Origin: Colimorpha sp045222295
GTDB lineage: Bacteria; Bacteroidota; Bacteroidia; Bacteroidales; P3
NCBI GenBank assembly: GCA_045222295.1
Contig: JBGUXP010000006.1
Location: 62,001 to 126,000 of the forward strand
Direction of reading: 5' to 3'
DNA: 64,000 nucleotides
Below are positions 17,101 through 24,100 of this stretch, one piece after another (position 1 is the first letter of the stretch; each line of letters begins with the position of its first letter). The translations under genes and the position numbers were made by a program. Under the pieces are notes generated by a model. The model was not told where the DNA came from. It saw nothing but the letters and a program-made list of their open reading frames with translations, and ran no database searches.

Positions 17101-17581
17101 GGGCATATTTTAAATATTTTTTATTGCCTTTAAGATTGATGGCATTCAATACTGGCACCGGCTTCATCTCGTTCGTCTTTTGCTCGATAGCCGCCAGCAA
17201 TAAATCCGACTCGGCCGACGAGTCTGATTCATTAGACATCAACTGCAACAGATTGAGCAACTTGTCGCTTATCTCGGGGAAATGTCTTCCGATGATGCGG
17301 GCAGCTTCTTCACGACTTATGCGCTTGCCGAGACCTGCCATCTTCAACAGTGGACGCACCAGCAGCCATGCCAGCACTGCCGACACCGACACCATTCCCA
17401 CCCAGAAAATCAACCCTCGCGCCAAAGGCGACAGCCAGCCAAAATGCTCCAACAACACTGCCATTAGGAAGAGTGTCAGCACGATACCAGTAGCATATAA
17501 CACACCACGTATCAGCAAGTTCTTATAATACTTGCGAATAAAGGCATCGAGAGCCTGCAATATGTCGTGCCGGTTGTCCAT
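14174..17581 (-). CDS. Large membrane-anchored coiled-coil protein (DUF4175-like)
   Basis: I place the start at the ATG at 17581 (MDNRHDILQALDAFIRKYYKN, 1135 residues). The longer frame would begin with a TTG that is itself part of a TATCTTTG promoter. Two membrane helices (about residues 25-75), one more near residue 165 and a beta-rich region (about 180-480) precede a very long helical part (about 500-1100) rich in Gln, Lys, Glu and Met with many coiled-coil heptads (QEEINEMMRKLVDKKELNWQ and similar). The C-terminus ends in VPPTFQPYYREKVNDFFYR. This layout matches the Bacteroidota DUF4175-type proteins, often found near gliding or envelope genes. The function is unknown. Confidence 0.85.
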   Translation of the reverse strand: MDNRHDILQALDAFIRKYYKNLLIRGVLYATGIVLTLFLMAVLLEHFGWLSPLARGLIFWVGMVSVSAVLAWLLVRPLLKMAGLGKRISREEAARIIGRHFPEISDKLLNLLQLMSNESDSSAESDLLLAAIEQKTNEMKPVPVLNAINLKGNKKYLKYALLPLAVLVVLLVAAPQVVTEPSKRIMNYTTVYERPEPFRFEIVNEELTTFLGQDFELDVKVVGEALPSEVFVNVEGRRYKMKRVASDSFTYIFKSVMRSLVFHLEGAGVESGDYELVVPPDPQVVEFRMVLSYPAYTGRQNETLVDLGDAAVPEGTVVKWIFQTQDADSLYFGVENGVWKAESVGGNGRVELSRRVMQTVSYGFAVCSAHHSSDTLRYALSAIADAVPMIAVEELTDSLHPDRKMFRGRIKDDYGFSRLVFVHRTTNPTDTTRNAFRVAEIAISKETSQEFYFSFNTAELVLAPGDELTYYFEVSDNDAIHGPKKARSQIFEIKIPTAEELDQILDRSSNEVRKSAELQMSELQKLQEEINEMMRKLVDKKELNWQDKKDLQEIQKKQQQVCQMMQQMQQQIQENNRMEQKYREQSEQVMEKQRELDRLMNEVMDEKMKETMAEIDRMMKELDKKKVQEQLEQLKMDNSELEKQLDQNIELMKRLEVEKKVEQTIQKMDKLAEEQRKLSEETSSSSKKEKEGLQQKQQEIKDKFLQLKQDLNQIKQDYKDLDPSTDFKVPTGLEKQVDQHQKEAQQNLQKGKNKEASKMQKEAADDMEKLSEAIAQAQLEAEQEDLAEDAEEVRRLLKNLVQLSFNQEELITDVNAIYIQDPKYQTIIARQNRIKDDFRNVEDSLRSMAKRQLQVASAITKDVSDVNSNVSRSLSGLLDMNQSFYGSYKNTNASRSMQYSMTSLNNLALVLVESLDQMQNQMRKNSQKQKSGQCKNKGKSNSQCNNPGKGKPSAKSMKQMQQELNKQMEALKKQLDKQGKKLGNRHQLGGQQTISEEFAKMAAQQEMIRRMMQEYGQEMKSASGGDPKLAREIDQMLKQMEQTETDLVNRTITQQTINRQQQIMTRLLEHEKAEMQREKEKRRESHEAGDLYSQPSPAELEKYNKQLKPVDDQLRTVPPTFQPYYREKVNDFFYR

Positions 17582-17599
17582 TACAGAAAAATTAATCTG

Positions 17600-17607
17600 C
17601 AAAGATA
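17600..17607 (-). promoter_or_regulatory. -7 promoter element deciding the DUF4175-like start
   Basis: TATCTTTG on the minus strand (complement of 17600-17607), 18 bases before the ATG at 17581. Because it covers the TTG at 17602, that codon cannot be the start. Confidence 0.8.
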
Positions 17608-17646
17608 CGAACTTTTTTTAATATACGCTGAATCATATTTTTTTAG

Positions 17647-17654
17647 TACTTTTG
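17647..17654 (+). promoter_or_regulatory. -7 promoter element of the SDR gene
   Basis: TACTTTTG, a perfect TAnnTTTG match, 19 bases before the ATG at 17674. Confidence 0.8.
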
Positions 17655-17673
17655 CAAAAAATTTCAAATAGTT

Positions 17674-18477
17674 ATGAAGCAACAGGTTATTCTCATCACT
17701 GGAGCCTCGTCGGGTTTCGGTCTAGCCACCGCCGAGCTTCTCGCCTCTCAGGGGCATACCGTCTACGGCCTCTGCCGCCGCCCTATGGAACATCCCGCTA
17801 TCCACTACCGTCAATGTGATGTGCGCAACCGCGAGCAAATTGCCGACACGGTGGCGCAGATCCTTGAGGAACAAGGACGTATCGATATCCTTGTTAACAA
17901 TGCCGGCATGGGTATCGGCGGTGCCCTCGAGCTCGCCACCCCCGATGAAATCGACCTTCAAATGGGAACCAATTTCATGGGCTGTGTAAACCTCTGTCAG
18001 GCCGTGCTGCCATACATGCGCAAGGCCCGACATGGTAAAATCATCAACCTGAGCTCCATCGGCGGTGTCATGGGCCTGCCCTACCAAGGCTTCTATTCCG
18101 CCTCCAAGTTCGCCATCGAGGGCTTCTCCGAGGCCCTCAGCGCCGAGGTTCGCGGTTTCGGCATCACGGTATCTATGGTCGAACCTGGCGACTTCGCCAC
18201 CGGCTTCACCGGCAGCCGTCGCAACAGCCAAGCCACCCTCGACGACCCCGACTACGGTCCTATCTTCCGCAATAGCCTGTCAATTATTGAAAAAGAAGAG
18301 AACGGAGGACTAAAACCCGAAATTCTCGCTCGCCGCATCGCTAAGATGGTGGAGCAGAAGAATCCGCCACTGCGCAAGGTTGTCGCCAACTTCGAACAGA
18401 AACTCTCGGTTGTCATCAAACGCTTACTCACCGGTAACCAGATGGTCGGCATTTTGCGAGGCTATTATAAGAGTTAA
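17674..18477 (+). CDS. Short-chain dehydrogenase/reductase
   Basis: A 267-residue classical SDR: the cofactor site TGASSGFG at residues 8-15 and the structural LVNNAGMG. The catalytic Ser lies in INLSSIGG and Tyr-x-x-x-Lys in YSASKFAIEG. An Arg in the CRR segment after beta-2 (YGLCRRP) suggests preference for NADPH, as in the cP2 subgroup. The substrate is not evident. Because a serine palmitoyltransferase lies 3 kb away and Bacteroidota sphingolipid synthesis needs an SDR-type 3-ketosphinganine reductase, that role is worth testing, but the genes are not in one operon. It sits alone on the plus strand among minus-strand genes. Confidence 0.9.
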   Translation: MKQQVILITGASSGFGLATAELLASQGHTVYGLCRRPMEHPAIHYRQCDVRNREQIADTVAQILEEQGRIDILVNNAGMGIGGALELATPDEIDLQMGTNFMGCVNLCQAVLPYMRKARHGKIINLSSIGGVMGLPYQGFYSASKFAIEGFSEALSAEVRGFGITVSMVEPGDFATGFTGSRRNSQATLDDPDYGPIFRNSLSIIEKEENGGLKPEILARRIAKMVEQKNPPLRKVVANFEQKLSVVIKRLLTGNQMVGILRGYYKS

Positions 18478-18523
18478 GCAATAGGCCAATCATTCTTTGG
18501 TTGTAATAATAGAAATGACCACT

Positions 18524-19501
18524 CTATAGGTCTACACGTATTCGGTCCGGGCGATTGCCAATTTGGAGTAGGAAAGAGGTGTTGGAGGAGAGTTTATTAT
18601 TGAGCGGCAGTTCGATGGTACATGTAGTACCATGAGCACGCTTGAGGGCGATGAGAACTCCTTTGAGGTTGCGGACGGTTACAATCTCACCATCTAGAAG
18701 TCCTGTAAAAACAAGCTTATTACCATTGACGACAATTCCCACTTCTGTCTTTTGCTCTGGCGGGAGGGGGAGTAAAGTGTCGATAACAGAGGTGAGGTGG
18801 GGGATAGGCTCTGGTGGAATCCAGGCAGGAGGTACGGCAACAGTGTCGATAGGGGGTTCTACAGGTTCCGACTCAATGGGGGAGGGTTCGTTGGCAGGCT
18901 TTACCAGTTCTTCCACAGGCGGTTGCTCGTTCTCAACCATTTTTTGAAGGACTTGTTGTCTCCATTGTGGTACAACGGCGACAGCCACGGTAGCGGCGAT
19001 GCCAATGAGCAGCACCAACATCACCACACGACGCATCTTCTTCAGGGCGCGGTGGTAGCGTTGGTACACCACATCGCGCCCCATTCCCAAGGCTTCCCCA
19101 ATCTCGTCGGCATGATAGCCCTCAAGGAGCAGCTGCAATAAATGCCGCTCGTCGGGGCCCAAGGAGCTCATCAGACGGTCTAATTCCTCCTTCTGAGGGG
19201 CAGAATCGGTAGAAGACAGAGTATCCGCCATCCCGGGAGTCAAAGGGACCATGGGGAGGCTTTTTTTTAGACGACGTTGGAGGTCGATGACCGAACGTGC
19301 CTGCCAACGCACCCACGCACGTTCCTCTTGCGGAGAAGCGTTGGGACGCAACTGGTCGAAGTGGCGCCAAATGGCAATGGAAACCTCTTGGGCTAAGTCA
19401 CTACAGCGTTCATAGTTGCCTCTGGCGGCGAGCCAGCACATACGCCATATCATCGGACGGTGGCGGTTCAAAAAGTCGGTGAAGGTATTTGAGTCATTCA
19501 T
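18524..19501 (-). CDS. ECF-type sigma factor fused to a membrane segment and a sorting-domain-like tail
   Basis: Residues 1-80 carry sigma region 2 (DLAQEVSIAIWRHFDQLRP) and residues 100-157 carry sigma region 4 (SSLGPDERHLLQLLLEGYHADEIGEALGM, then RDVVYQRYHRALKKMRR). One membrane helix follows directly (about 158-178, VVMLVLLIGIAATVAVAVV), then a Pro/Glu-rich linker (about 190-250). The last 70 residues (NGNKLVFTGLLDGEIVTVRN to RIRVDL) look like the beta-sandwich of a T9SS type A sorting domain. The polypeptide thus joins a cytoplasmic sigma factor to an exterior domain. The promoter TATCTTTG ends 8 bases before the ATG, so the mRNA is nearly leaderless. A paralogue with a split design lies at 46283-46795. 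Confidence 0.85.
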   Translation of the reverse strand: MNDSNTFTDFLNRHRPMIWRMCWLAARGNYERCSDLAQEVSIAIWRHFDQLRPNASPQEERAWVRWQARSVIDLQRRLKKSLPMVPLTPGMADTLSSTDSAPQKEELDRLMSSLGPDERHLLQLLLEGYHADEIGEALGMGRDVVYQRYHRALKKMRRVVMLVLLIGIAATVAVAVVPQWRQQVLQKMVENEQPPVEELVKPANEPSPIESEPVEPPIDTVAVPPAWIPPEPIPHLTSVIDTLLPLPPEQKTEVGIVVNGNKLVFTGLLDGEIVTVRNLKGVLIALKRAHGTTCTIELPLNNKLSSNTSFLLQIGNRPDRIRVDL

Positions 19502-19509
19502 TGCGGGTG

Positions 19510-19517
19510 CAAAGATA
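19510..19517 (-). promoter_or_regulatory. -7 element of the fused sigma gene
   Basis: TATCTTTG on the minus strand; only 8 bases separate its last G from the ATG at 19501. Confidence 0.75.
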
Positions 19518-19528
19518 CAAAATATTTT

Positions 19529-19963
19529 CTACATGCGGCTGAACGTGTAGGTGAACCAGGCACCATCGGGCTGGAATTGTCCCTGGTACCATTCACAGGT
19601 TTTCATTGTGTCATCGTCGAGTTGCACAATACGCAATCCACTGACAACACCGTTGTCCTGAAACAGCGTGACCGAGTCGTCGAGCAGTGCATAGGTGGCA
19701 CGATTAACTATGGAATCATAGTGCTCTCCATCATTATATACACTAGTCTGTATCCATTCATTTTCCGGAGTAAACTCCCAGTGGGTATACCTGTACCATG
19801 GGGTCGGATGGTCGTCTGTCATCTCCAAGTTCCAGCACCCCACAATCTTTTCGGCATAATGGGAGGCCTGATTAGCCTTCTTTTCATCCTCTTTGCTGCA
19901 GGAGACAGCGGTTGTTACAACGGCTGCAAATAGCAGCACAACGGAAAAATATTTTGCTTTCAT
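19529..19963 (-). CDS. Lipoprotein, lipocalin-like
   Basis: A 144-residue protein with a lipoprotein signal (MKAKYFSVVLLFAAVVTTAVSC, lipobox AVSC at about residue 22), so it is anchored to a membrane by the following acidic SKEDEKK linker. The mature part (IVGCWNLEMTD, YTHWEFTPENEWIQTSVYND, YALLDDSVTLF, IVQLDDDTMKTCEW) follows the order of strands seen in small lipocalin-like Bacteroidota lipoproteins (a 'GxWxL' start and alternating beta-hairpins). The ligand is unknown. It lies directly upstream of the fused sigma gene, which nevertheless has its own promoter in the 27-base gap. Confidence 0.8.
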   Translation of the reverse strand: MKAKYFSVVLLFAAVVTTAVSCSKEDEKKANQASHYAEKIVGCWNLEMTDDHPTPWYRYTHWEFTPENEWIQTSVYNDGEHYDSIVNRATYALLDDSVTLFQDNGVVSGLRIVQLDDDTMKTCEWYQGQFQPDGAWFTYTFSRM

Positions 19964-20040
19964 AGGTGTATTGTTTATGTTTATCTACATATATTATACA
20001 CCTTTTTTTACCCAAATCTGACACAGGCGTAAAAATTAAC

Positions 20041-20067
20041 AAAAAAAAGCCAGTCAAAAAACTGGCT
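20041..20067 (-). terminator. Terminator after the spt/acyltransferase unit
   Basis: On the minus strand AGCCAGT-TTTTTG-ACTGGC is followed by eight T. It follows the stop codon at 20094 by 27 bases. Confidence 0.8.
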
Positions 20068-20093
20068 ATATATACTTATTATTCTTTATAATT

Positions 20094-21215
20094 TTAAAGG
20101 CTCTTTCCGAAGATAGCTCTCTGCATCAATGGGGTAGTATTGTACTGCGTCTCCCAGATTTTCACGGCCTCGTTTCCAATAATCTGTGGATTGGTATAGG
20201 CTGTATGGACATCATAACGGATGGCAGCCTCGTTCATGTCACAGTAGTAGATGCTATGTACGCCACGCTTCTGCCACTCGGGCAGCACACCGTTGAGCAG
20301 TAGGTCGATGGTGTCGAACTTGCGGAAAGCCTTTAAAATATGGTACCATCCGAAGGGGAAGAGGTGACCGTTGGCTTTTTTGTAAGCGGCGTTGAGGTCA
20401 GGAATACTGAGTCCAAATCCCACCAGCTGGTCGTTCTCGTCAACCACAAACTGCACAAAATCCATATTGACGAAGGGGAAGTACTCTTTGATATAGACAT
20501 CTATTTCCTTCTCAGTCATGGGGACAAAGTCGTAGAGGTCTTTGAACGATTCATTAATGGCATGGAAAAACTGCCAGGCGTAGGGGATAAGCTCCTTGCG
20601 GTGCTTGACACGTACCAAACGCAGGTGGTACTTCTCCATGATGAGCGTGTTAAGGCGCCCCACTTTGTCGGGCACAGGCTGATTGGCCGGCATCTTGTAC
20701 TGCTGCCATTTGCAACGGATTTCGTAACCGGCACGCTCGATAAAGCGCACGTAGTATTCTGGGTTATAAAGGGTGGAGATGTTCTGACGGGCATCAAAAT
20801 TGTCGATGACCCAGCACTCCTTGTCCATATCGGTGAAACCGAAAGGTCCCTCTATCTCTGTCATGCCGTTGGCACGGCCGTATTCTATCACCTTGTTGAG
20901 CAAGGCGGTGAAGACATCATAGTCTTCGATGAAGTCGAACCATCCAAAGCGCACGGCCTTCTTGTTCCAATGCTCATTGACGCTGCGGTTGATGATGGCG
21001 GCTACGCGGCCCACAATCTTTCCGTCGCGTTCGGCGAGATACAACTCCCTTGAACAGTGTTCGAGCGAAGGGTTTTTATCGGTGAGAAGGTTCACCTCGT
21101 CGAAATTCAACGCAGGGATATAGCTGGGCACATCCTTAAAGAGCTTGTTGGGGAAAGCAATGAATTTCTTAAGGTCGCGGCGACCTTTGACGGAGCGAAC
21201 GATAATCATATTCAA
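20094..21215 (-). CDS. GNAT-like acyltransferase, candidate partner of serine palmitoyltransferase
   Basis: A 373-residue protein with an N-terminal part (MNMIIVRSVKGRRDLKKFI, PSYIPALNFDE, AERDGKIVGRVAAIIN) typical of GNAT-fold N-acyltransferases. GPFGFTDMDKECWVIDNFD and a second GNAT-like half (VDENDQLVGFGLSIPDL) follow. The ATG overlaps the TGA of spt (ATGA), so the two are translationally coupled. Bacterial ceramide synthesis is known to use a GNAT-type N-acyltransferase in Caulobacter. By context this gene is a candidate for sphinganine N-acylation here, but similarity to that enzyme was not tested. A terminator follows. Confidence 0.7.
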   Translation of the reverse strand: MNMIIVRSVKGRRDLKKFIAFPNKLFKDVPSYIPALNFDEVNLLTDKNPSLEHCSRELYLAERDGKIVGRVAAIINRSVNEHWNKKAVRFGWFDFIEDYDVFTALLNKVIEYGRANGMTEIEGPFGFTDMDKECWVIDNFDARQNISTLYNPEYYVRFIERAGYEIRCKWQQYKMPANQPVPDKVGRLNTLIMEKYHLRLVRVKHRKELIPYAWQFFHAINESFKDLYDFVPMTEKEIDVYIKEYFPFVNMDFVQFVVDENDQLVGFGLSIPDLNAAYKKANGHLFPFGWYHILKAFRKFDTIDLLLNGVLPEWQKRGVHSIYYCDMNEAAIRYDVHTAYTNPQIIGNEAVKIWETQYNTTPLMQRAIFGKSL

Positions 21216-22402
21216 AGAACTTGAAGGTTTTTGAACGCTTTATGTATTTTTTCCACGGCGATGTCGATCTGCTCATGGGTATGAGTTGCCATAAGGGCGA
21301 CACGGATGAGGGTCTCGTCGCTGGGTACTGCGGGAGCAATGACAGGGGTGACAAAAACTCCATCCTCCAAAAGCTCGTGGGTGATGGTGAAAGTCTTGTT
21401 GTTGTCGCGGATGAAGAGGGGGATGATGGGAGTCTCTGTGTTGCCAATCTCAAAGCCGAGATCTTTAAAAGCCTTATAGGCATAGCGCTGATTATCCCAG
21501 AGGGCGGCGTTGCGCTCGGGCTCGCTACGCATGATATGCAAGGCTTCGAGGACCGACGCCGTGCTAGCGGGAGTGATGGAGGCTGTGAAGATATAAGGAC
21601 GCACGGAATGTTTCATCCAATTGATGGTCTCCTTGTCAGAGGCAATGAAGCCACCCACTGAGGCGAGACTCTTGCTGAAGGTTCCCATGACCAGCTCGAC
21701 ATTGGGCAACATGTTGAAGTGGTCGCAAGTACCGCGGCCCTCACGGCCGAAGACACCGAGACCATGAGCCTCATCGACCATCAAGGTTGCCTGGTATTTG
21801 TTGCAGATGTCAACCATTTTGTCCACCTTGGCAACATCGCCTTCCATCGAAAAGACACCATCGGTAACCACCAATTTACTGGCCTCAAGGGGTGCTTTCT
21901 GCAGCACACGCTCAAGGTCGGCCATGTCGTTGTGTTTGTATTTCTGGGTATTGGCAAAAGTGATGAGCTTGCCTTCCATAATGGAAGCATGGACACGTTC
22001 GTCGTAAAACAGGTAGTCGCCACGGGAAACCACATCGGGAATGACACCTGAATTAGCAAGGAAACCGGCCGAGAAGAGCATTACATCGTCTTTACCAAGG
22101 AATTCTGCCAATTCATTCTGTAACTGGATATGGATATCTAAAGTACCGTTGAGGAACGGGGATCCAGCACAACCAGTACCATACTTGTCGATGGCCCTCT
22201 TAGCTGCCTCTTTCAGACGAGGATCGTTAGTGAGTCCAAGGTAGGAATTGCTGCCGAACATCAACACTTTATCCTTGTGACCTTGCACATAGACCTCTGT
22301 GTTCTGTTCGGATGTAATGGGAGTGAAATAAGGATAAATCCCAGCTGCTTTCGCTTCTTGTGGGACTGTATACTGCGCTAACTTTTGCTGTAACGGCTTC
22401 AT
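21212..22402 (-). CDS. spt: Serine palmitoyltransferase (alpha-oxoamine synthase family)
   Basis: PLP-dependent condensation of an acyl-CoA with an amino acid; in Bacteroidales the usual product is 3-ketosphinganine from serine and palmitoyl-CoA. The 396-residue protein has MFGSNSYLGLTNDPRL, YGTGCAGSPFLNGTLDIH, DEAHGLGVFGREGRG and the PLP lysine segment GTFSKSLASVGGFI. SPFLNGT and the absence of a KBL- or BioF-specific context favour spt, but the family members (KBL, BioF, HemA) are close. The downstream coupled acyltransferase-like gene supports sphingolipid synthesis. The gap 22403-22474 is AT-rich and holds the upstream region of this gene. Confidence 0.85.
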   Translation of the reverse strand: MKPLQQKLAQYTVPQEAKAAGIYPYFTPITSEQNTEVYVQGHKDKVLMFGSNSYLGLTNDPRLKEAAKRAIDKYGTGCAGSPFLNGTLDIHIQLQNELAEFLGKDDVMLFSAGFLANSGVIPDVVSRGDYLFYDERVHASIMEGKLITFANTQKYKHNDMADLERVLQKAPLEASKLVVTDGVFSMEGDVAKVDKMVDICNKYQATLMVDEAHGLGVFGREGRGTCDHFNMLPNVELVMGTFSKSLASVGGFIASDKETINWMKHSVRPYIFTASITPASTASVLEALHIMRSEPERNAALWDNQRYAYKAFKDLGFEIGNTETPIIPLFIRDNNKTFTITHELLEDGVFVTPVIAPAVPSDETLIRVALMATHTHEQIDIAVEKIHKAFKNLQVL

Positions 22403-22474
22403 AAATTACAAAATAATATATATAAATTTTTAAAGTGCAAAATAACAAAAAATTTCTTAAACCATCAAAACTTT

Positions 22475-23221
22475 TTATGTTAAAATTGAATACAGTTTGT
22501 CAGTCAATCGACTTGCACCTATTCTAAAAGTCTGATTATTAACAAAATTATCTCCCACAATTTTTTTTGCCATCTCGGCATAAGCCAAAGCCTCCTCTGG
22601 GGTTGAAATACCTCCAGCAGCTTTAAATCCAACTGTTTTTTTGTTAATTTTAACACTATCTGCAATGCACTTAAGCATCACTTCTGCTGACTCTAGAGTG
22701 GCTCCAATACCTATCTTGCCAGTGGATGTCTTGATAAAGTCGGCACCACCGGCAATGGCCAACTCCGAAGCTTTGCGTACAAGGGTGGGGGAGGGGAGTT
22801 CACCAGTTTCAAGAATAACCTTCAAAGTTTTACCCTGACAGGCTTCTTTCATAGTGGCAACTTCGTCACTCACAGCGTTGTATTCACCCGCAAGAAGAAG
22901 ACCACGACTAAGCACCATGTCAATTTCATCTGCCCCTTCTCCTATGGCGTATCTCACCTCTTCGATTTTCAACTTCATCGGTAACTGACCATGAGGAAAA
23001 GCACCTGCTACCGAGGCAATCTTGAAATCGACAGGAAGAGTACGTCTGGCAACAGACACAAAGCGAGGATAAATACACACGGCAGCCACATGCGCTTTTT
23101 CCAATGTCTGTAATTCCAGCGTATGCCTGCAAAATGCTTCAACCGATGCATCATTGTCGGTTGCGTTAAGAGTAGTGTTGTCGATACAGGCAAACACTCT
23201 CTTGGCAAAAGTCTTGTCCAT
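22475..23221 (-). CDS. deoC: Deoxyribose-phosphate aldolase
   Basis: Cleaves 2-deoxyribose-5-phosphate to glyceraldehyde-3-phosphate and acetaldehyde in deoxynucleoside breakdown. The 248-residue TIM barrel has the family features VCIYPRFV, VAGAFPHG, GADEIDMV, KVILETGEL, the Schiff-base lysine segment GADFIKTSTGK, and GFKAAGGIST with the second active-site lysine. Its ATG overlaps the TGA of rpiB by one base (TGATG), so the two pentose-phosphate genes form an operon expressed from the promoter at 23693. Confidence 0.96.
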   Translation of the reverse strand: MDKTFAKRVFACIDNTTLNATDNDASVEAFCRHTLELQTLEKAHVAAVCIYPRFVSVARRTLPVDFKIASVAGAFPHGQLPMKLKIEEVRYAIGEGADEIDMVLSRGLLLAGEYNAVSDEVATMKEACQGKTLKVILETGELPSPTLVRKASELAIAGGADFIKTSTGKIGIGATLESAEVMLKCIADSVKINKKTVGFKAAGGISTPEEALAYAEMAKKIVGDNFVNNQTFRIGASRLTDKLYSILT

Positions 23222-23661
23222 CAGAGAATCTGGCTGATTTTCTCCACACGACGTTGATGACGTCCACCTTCGAACTCGGTGTTTAGAAATTCATCAACAA
23301 TCTGCATGGCTGTTTCCTCGCTTATGAAGCGGGCAGGCATCGAAAGGATGTTACAGTCATTATGTTGACGGCCGAGATGTGCAATCTCAGGAGTCCAGCA
23401 AAGGGCACAACGGACATTGGGGTATTTGTTCACCGTCATTTGCACACCATTTCCGGAACCGCAAATAACTATTCCACGTTTATATTCTCCGCGGTTGATA
23501 ACGTTACCCACTTGATGGGCAAAATCGGGATAGTCACAACTCTCACTGCAATGAGTACCATAATCCTTTACATCGAAACCTTTTTGTTTCAAATGGTCAA
23601 TTACTTTCAGTTTGAGCTCATAGCCTGCATGGTCGCACGCTATAGGAATAATTTCTGTCAT
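23221..23661 (-). CDS. rpiB: Ribose-5-phosphate isomerase B
   Basis: Interconverts ribose-5-phosphate and ribulose-5-phosphate. I chose the ATG at 23661 (MTEIIPIACDHAGYELK, 146 residues). The longer frame begins at a TTG three codons upstream. The RpiB/LacA motifs are present: CDHAGYELKLKVIDHL, DYPDFAHQVG, GIVICGSGNGVQM (with the catalytic Cys and the anion-binding loop) and CWTPEIAHLGRQHNDCNILSMPARF. It is the first gene of the rpiB-deoC unit; the promoter TACTTTTG lies 31 bases upstream. Confidence 0.96.
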   Translation of the reverse strand: MTEIIPIACDHAGYELKLKVIDHLKQKGFDVKDYGTHCSESCDYPDFAHQVGNVINRGEYKRGIVICGSGNGVQMTVNKYPNVRCALCWTPEIAHLGRQHNDCNILSMPARFISEETAMQIVDEFLNTEFEGGRHQRRVEKISQIL

Positions 23662-23692
23662 TTTAATCAATGTTTATAACTTTTTCTGTGTG

Positions 23693-23700
23693 CAAAAGTA
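23693..23700 (-). promoter_or_regulatory. -7 promoter element of rpiB-deoC
   Basis: TACTTTTG on the minus strand (complement of 23693-23700), an exact TAnnTTTG match. Confidence 0.75.
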
Positions 23701-23719
23701 CGATAAAAACGGAACTCCC

Positions 23720-24060
23720 TAAGAATGAAACCCTGGAAATTATCAACATTTTATTACCGATAAGCGTAAAAATAAGATAATCAATACTGAATAAAATATC
23801 AACAAAAGATAGTTTAATTTGCTGTTAGATATTGTCAGCAGTGATGTTGAAAAGAAAAAACATACTGGTGAATGTTGAAAAAACAATAGTTATCAAGACC
23901 TTTATCAACAGAAAAACGATGAACTAAGAGAATAGGATATTACTGAAAAATAATGTATTCCATAAACCTTACAAAGTTATTAACCAAATTAACAAGAAAT
24001 AAAGAAAAAAGAAAAAATTAAAAAAAGGAATAAAGAAAATTATTAACCAATGGATTTTTT
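23720..24060. other. AT-rich divergent gap, possible origin-like region
   Basis: About 340 bases, very AT-rich, without a convincing gene. It separates a mostly minus-strand stretch (6.5-23.7 kb) from an almost wholly plus-strand stretch (24-42 kb). TTATCAACA, one mismatch from the DnaA-box consensus TTATCCACA, occurs at 23740-23748 and 23902-23910, with weaker relatives between. No strict TTATCCACA is present, so an origin is only a suggestion. Confidence 0.3.
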
Positions 24061-24064
24061 TGTG

Positions 24065-24072
24065 TATTTTTG
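24065..24072 (+). promoter_or_regulatory. -7 promoter element deciding the nadA start
   Basis: TATTTTTG, an exact TAnnTTTG match, 28 bases before the ATG at 24101. It lies inside the longer frame that begins at 24050, so that upstream ATG is not used. Confidence 0.8.
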
Positions 24073-24100
24073 CAGTCTAAAAACAAAAATTTTAGAGTTT

